A DNA stretch of 18,347 nucleotides from positions 1-18,347 of the forward strand of contig JACRQB010000003.1 of the NCBI GenBank assembly GCA_016222925.1, in the 5' to 3' direction. The notes under the pieces were generated by a model. The model was given only the letters and a program-made list of their open reading frames with translations, had not been told where the DNA came from and ran no database searches. How positions within the stretch are numbered: the first letter of the stretch is position 1; every line of letters starts with the position of its first letter. The position numbers were made by a program, and so were the translations under genes. The DNA comes from Nitrospirota bacterium. GTDB lineage: Bacteria; Nitrospirota; Nitrospiria; Nitrospirales; Nitrospiraceae. This document shows positions 16,154 to 18,347 of the stretch, piece by piece.

Positions 16154-17350
16154 ATGTTCTCATTTCAGGAAGATATGCTGTCACCGGTCCGCATCAAGGT
16201 GATCGGAATTGGTGGTGCCGGGTGCAACGCGATCAACACGATGATCACCTCCGGACTTGCACGCGTCGATTTTATCGCCGGGAACACCGATCTTCAGGCG
16301 CTTGATCGGTCGTTGGCACCGTATAAGATCCAGCTTGGGCCGGAACGCACCAGAGGGTTGGGTGCGGGGGCAAAGCCGGAGATCGGTCGAGATGCCGCGC
16401 TTGAAAGTAAAGAGCATATTAGAGAATGTCTCGAAGGGGCCGATATGGTCTTTGTCACGGCCGGGATGGGGGGAGGAACCGGCACAGGAGCCGCCCCCAT
16501 TGTGGCCAGCATTGCCCGAGAAATGGGCATTCTTACGGTAGGCGTCGTTACAAAACCGTTTCAGTATGAAGGCCAACGGCGACACAAGCATGCGGAAGAA
16601 GGAATCCGGGATTTGCGTCGGCATGTCGATACCTTGCTCGTGATTCCGAACCAGCGGCTGCTGGGGATTGTCGATAAATCAACCCCGCTTCTCGAGGCAT
16701 TCAAAGTTGCGGATGATGTATTGCGCCAAGCGATCCAGGGTATTGCCGACGTCATTACGACCACAGGACACGTGAACGTCGATTTCGCCGATGTTCGGAC
16801 CGTGATGTCGCACACAGGACGAGCCGTCATGGGTATGGGCGTTTCCTATGGGCCGAACCGAGCCATCGAGGCGGCGCAAAAGGCTATGTGCAGTCCTCTC
16901 CTGGAAGAAGGAAGTGTCGAGGGGGCTCGTGGTGTTCTTCTGAACATTACGGGAGGCCCCAGCATGTCGTTGCACGAGATCGAAGAAGCCGCCTCCATTA
17001 TCCAACAGACGGCAGATCCCGAAGCCAACATCATTGTCGGTCAAGTCATCAACCCGGACATGGGCGAGGAACTTATCATTACGGTGATCGCGACCGGGTT
17101 TGAACGCGAAGAGGACACAGCGGCCGTCGCAATTGGAGCTGATAGGGGAGCAAGTCGACCGGCCAAACCCGTCCCCTCAGCGTTAGCCGGTATGGGTGCT
17201 TCACTAGCGGGAGATCGACCGATAAAAGACCTCGATCGCCCCACCTTTTTGAGAAGAATGAACGATGTGCGAGAGTCTATGGACCGAGCGGTGTTGACCG
17301 CTGAAGATGAATGGGATGTGCCGACCTTTCTTCGCAAACAAACAGACTGA
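16154..17350 (+). CDS. ftsZ: Cell division protein FtsZ with a duplicated C-terminal peptide
   Basis: FtsZ is the tubulin-like GTPase that forms the Z ring. The 398-residue product has the N-terminal I-G-I-G-G-A-G-C-N-A nucleotide loop, the tubulin signature G-G-G-T-G-T-G (106-112) and the T7 synergy loop N-V-D-F-A-D (208-213), so polymerisation-coupled GTPase activity is expected. ATG 16154 follows GAGGAGG by 7 nt. The GTPase core is complete. The linker from about 317 is short. Unusually, the C-terminal binding peptide appears twice: D-R-P-T-F-L-R-R at 361-368 and W-D-V-P-T-F-L-R-K at 387-395, close to the C-terminus. The terminal copy should bind FtsA (and other partners). The gene begins 63 nt after ftsA. 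Confidence 0.97.
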   Translation: MFSFQEDMLSPVRIKVIGIGGAGCNAINTMITSGLARVDFIAGNTDLQALDRSLAPYKIQLGPERTRGLGAGAKPEIGRDAALESKEHIRECLEGADMVFVTAGMGGGTGTGAAPIVASIAREMGILTVGVVTKPFQYEGQRRHKHAEEGIRDLRRHVDTLLVIPNQRLLGIVDKSTPLLEAFKVADDVLRQAIQGIADVITTTGHVNVDFADVRTVMSHTGRAVMGMGVSYGPNRAIEAAQKAMCSPLLEEGSVEGARGVLLNITGGPSMSLHEIEEAASIIQQTADPEANIIVGQVINPDMGEELIITVIATGFEREEDTAAVAIGADRGASRPAKPVPSALAGMGASLAGDRPIKDLDRPTFLRRMNDVRESMDRAVLTAEDEWDVPTFLRKQTD

Positions 17351-17391
17351 TCGCGTGCCGATCTTCACGTGATGAGGCAGGGAATGTGATT

Positions 17392-18135
17392 ATGGCAAGC
17401 TCATCGGTTATTACCGTGCCGGCGTTTGCGGATGCCGGGACTCAGGTCCGACATTTTTTCGGGACCCGTCGGCATGCCATGGGTCTTGGCCTTGAAGTGG
17501 GGATTCCGCGGAGGGGGATAGCAGGATCGGCATCGTCTTCATGGATGCTCTCAGTGAAGCAAGTCCATGGGACGGAGGCGTTGGTGGTGGACCGTGTCCT
17601 AGCCACGACGGACCGATTTGTGGGAGGTTGGGATGCCTTGGTTACCGATCAACCCGGCATTATGGTGGCGGTACGGACGGCAGATTGTGTCCCGATTCTC
17701 ATGCATGATCCTAAACGTCGGGTTGTGGCCGCAGTCCATGCCGGCTGGCGAGGAGCGGTTGCCGGGATTGTTCCCAAAACGTTGGCCTTATTGGAGTCTC
17801 GCTTTGGATCGCGTCTAGAGCATGTACGGATCAGTATCGGTCCATCTGCTGGGGTTTGCTGCTATGAAGTGGATGAGCCGGTTCTTGACCGTCTATATAA
17901 GGGATTTCCAGATTGGAAGAAGGTGGTTCGAATGAAGGGAGAAGGAAGAGCGCATCTTGATTTGAAAGCACTCGTCAAAGAACAGGCGCAGGCCATCGGG
18001 ATGCCTCCGAAGTCCATCACCACAGTCAATGTCTGTACGATTTGCCACAAAGACCTCTTTTTTTCCTATCGGCGGGAGGGGAAGGTCAACGGGACCATGG
18101 TCAGTGCCATTGGGTTACCGGTGAAGCGAGAGTAA
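17392..18135 (+). CDS. pgeF: Peptidoglycan editing factor PgeF (YfiH, multicopper oxidase-like / LACC1 fold)
   Basis: A 247-residue DUF152/YfiH protein. The E. coli homologue removes wrongly ligated L-Ser from the MurC product UDP-MurNAc-L-Ser; related proteins act on purine nucleosides. The metal-binding set is present: H59 (K-Q-V-H-G), C99 (T-A-D-C-V-P) and H116 (V-H-A-G-W-R-G), together with I-G-P-S-A-G-x-C-C-Y-E-V and the C-terminal C-T-I-C-x-x-x-x-x-F-F-S-Y-R-R. ATG 17392 follows AGGCAGGGA by about 8 nt; GTG 17386 is possible. It starts 41 nt after ftsZ with no terminator between them, so it probably belongs to the same transcript. A location beside the mur ligases fits an editing role, but the exact substrate here is inferred. 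Confidence 0.9.
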   Translation: MASSSVITVPAFADAGTQVRHFFGTRRHAMGLGLEVGIPRRGIAGSASSSWMLSVKQVHGTEALVVDRVLATTDRFVGGWDALVTDQPGIMVAVRTADCVPILMHDPKRRVVAAVHAGWRGAVAGIVPKTLALLESRFGSRLEHVRISIGPSAGVCCYEVDEPVLDRLYKGFPDWKKVVRMKGEGRAHLDLKALVKEQAQAIGMPPKSITTVNVCTICHKDLFFSYRREGKVNGTMVSAIGLPVKRE

Positions 18136-18219
18136 GTGAGCCTCTGCCAATTCTGAGACGCTTCCTTTAGAATAAGAACGGTTCGCTGAATGAGCGGCCG
18201 CGACTCGTGCGAGGGGACC

Positions 18220-18347
18220 ATGGAACCGCTTATCACGGAAACGATCGCGAAACGTGTTCAATCGATTCTGACGAAGATTCGGTTGGCGGAGGAAAAATCC
18301 AGACGTCCTACCGGTACGGTGCGGCTCGTGGCCGCGACGAAGACCGT
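18220..18347 (+). CDS. yggS: YggS-family pyridoxal phosphate homeostasis protein, 5' end only
   Basis: The first 42 residues are visible before the window ends. The pattern I-x-x-R-V-x-x-I followed by V-R-L-V-A-A-T-K-T is typical of the YggS/PROSC (PLPBP) family, with K41 being the expected PLP-binding lysine (V-A-V-S-K-T in many homologues). These single-domain fold-type III proteins bind PLP and buffer its supply. ATG 18220 has GAGGGG only 3 nt upstream; an in-frame ATG at 18190 would add ten residues, but has no clear ribosome-binding site. yggS commonly lies downstream of ftsZ/yfiH in many bacteria, which supports the call. Confidence is limited by the short visible length. Confidence 0.75.
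   Translation, partial: MEPLITETIAKRVQSILTKIRLAEEKSRRPTGTVRLVAATKT

Noticed and set aside
18168..18173. TAGAAT as the -10 of a promoter for yggS
   Set aside because: The -10 match is fair, but there is no recognisable -35 at suitable spacing, so I left it out.
1..18347. tRNA or rRNA genes, CRISPR arrays, insertion sequences, intrinsic terminators
   Set aside because: I looked for repeated spacer units, transposase motifs, clover-leaf or hairpin-plus-T-run patterns and saw none that I could support; gene spacing in the cluster is too tight for most of them.

Overview
The window is almost entirely one division and cell wall (dcw) cluster on the + strand. The order is rsmH-ftsL-ftsI-murE-murF-mraY-murD-ftsW-murG-murC-murB-ddl-ftsQ-ftsA-ftsZ, followed by pgeF (yfiH) and the start of a yggS-type gene. 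The 5' end carries the start of a divergent gene for a small exported protein on the - strand. The MurE DNPR motif predicts meso-diaminopimelate peptidoglycan. That motif, the classic gene order and the moderately GC-rich coding style suggest a Gram-negative bacterium. The protein sequences remind me of Nitrospirota (Nitrospira-like), but that is an impression that I could not test by a search.

Layout: 1-282 is the divergent partial gene. 283-542 is an AT-rich intergenic region with a strong sigma70-type promoter (TTGACA-N16-TATACT) and, just after it, three GTGG(G/A) repeats at exact 10-bp spacing that match the known MraZ box. No mraZ gene lies between this box and rsmH. 543-17350 is the dcw run, packed tightly with many stop/start overlaps (ATGA, TGATG, GTGA). 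17392-18135 is pgeF, whose E. coli homologue removes mis-ligated amino acids from the MurC product. 18220-18347 is the 5' end of a PLP-homeostasis gene. The cluster supplies the cytoplasmic precursor steps (MurB, MurC, MurD, MurE, MurF, Ddl), the lipid steps (MraY, MurG), the septal synthase (FtsW, FtsI) and the divisome (FtsL, FtsQ, FtsA, FtsZ).

The most striking feature is that five of these normally essential genes lack internal segments: murE (one, in frame), mraY (one), murD (one), murC (two) and ftsA (one). Four of the five are frameshifted. The sequence on both sides of each gap is otherwise intact and conserved. I estimate each missing piece at roughly 80-200 nt by comparison with remembered family members. 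The neighbouring genes rsmH, ftsL, ftsI, murF, ftsW, murG, murB, ddl, ftsQ and ftsZ appear full length. The simplest reading is an assembly or consensus artefact; a recently decaying second copy of the cluster is the biological alternative. No new enzyme system is evident. The best biological leads are the MraZ box without mraZ and a duplicated C-terminal peptide in FtsZ.
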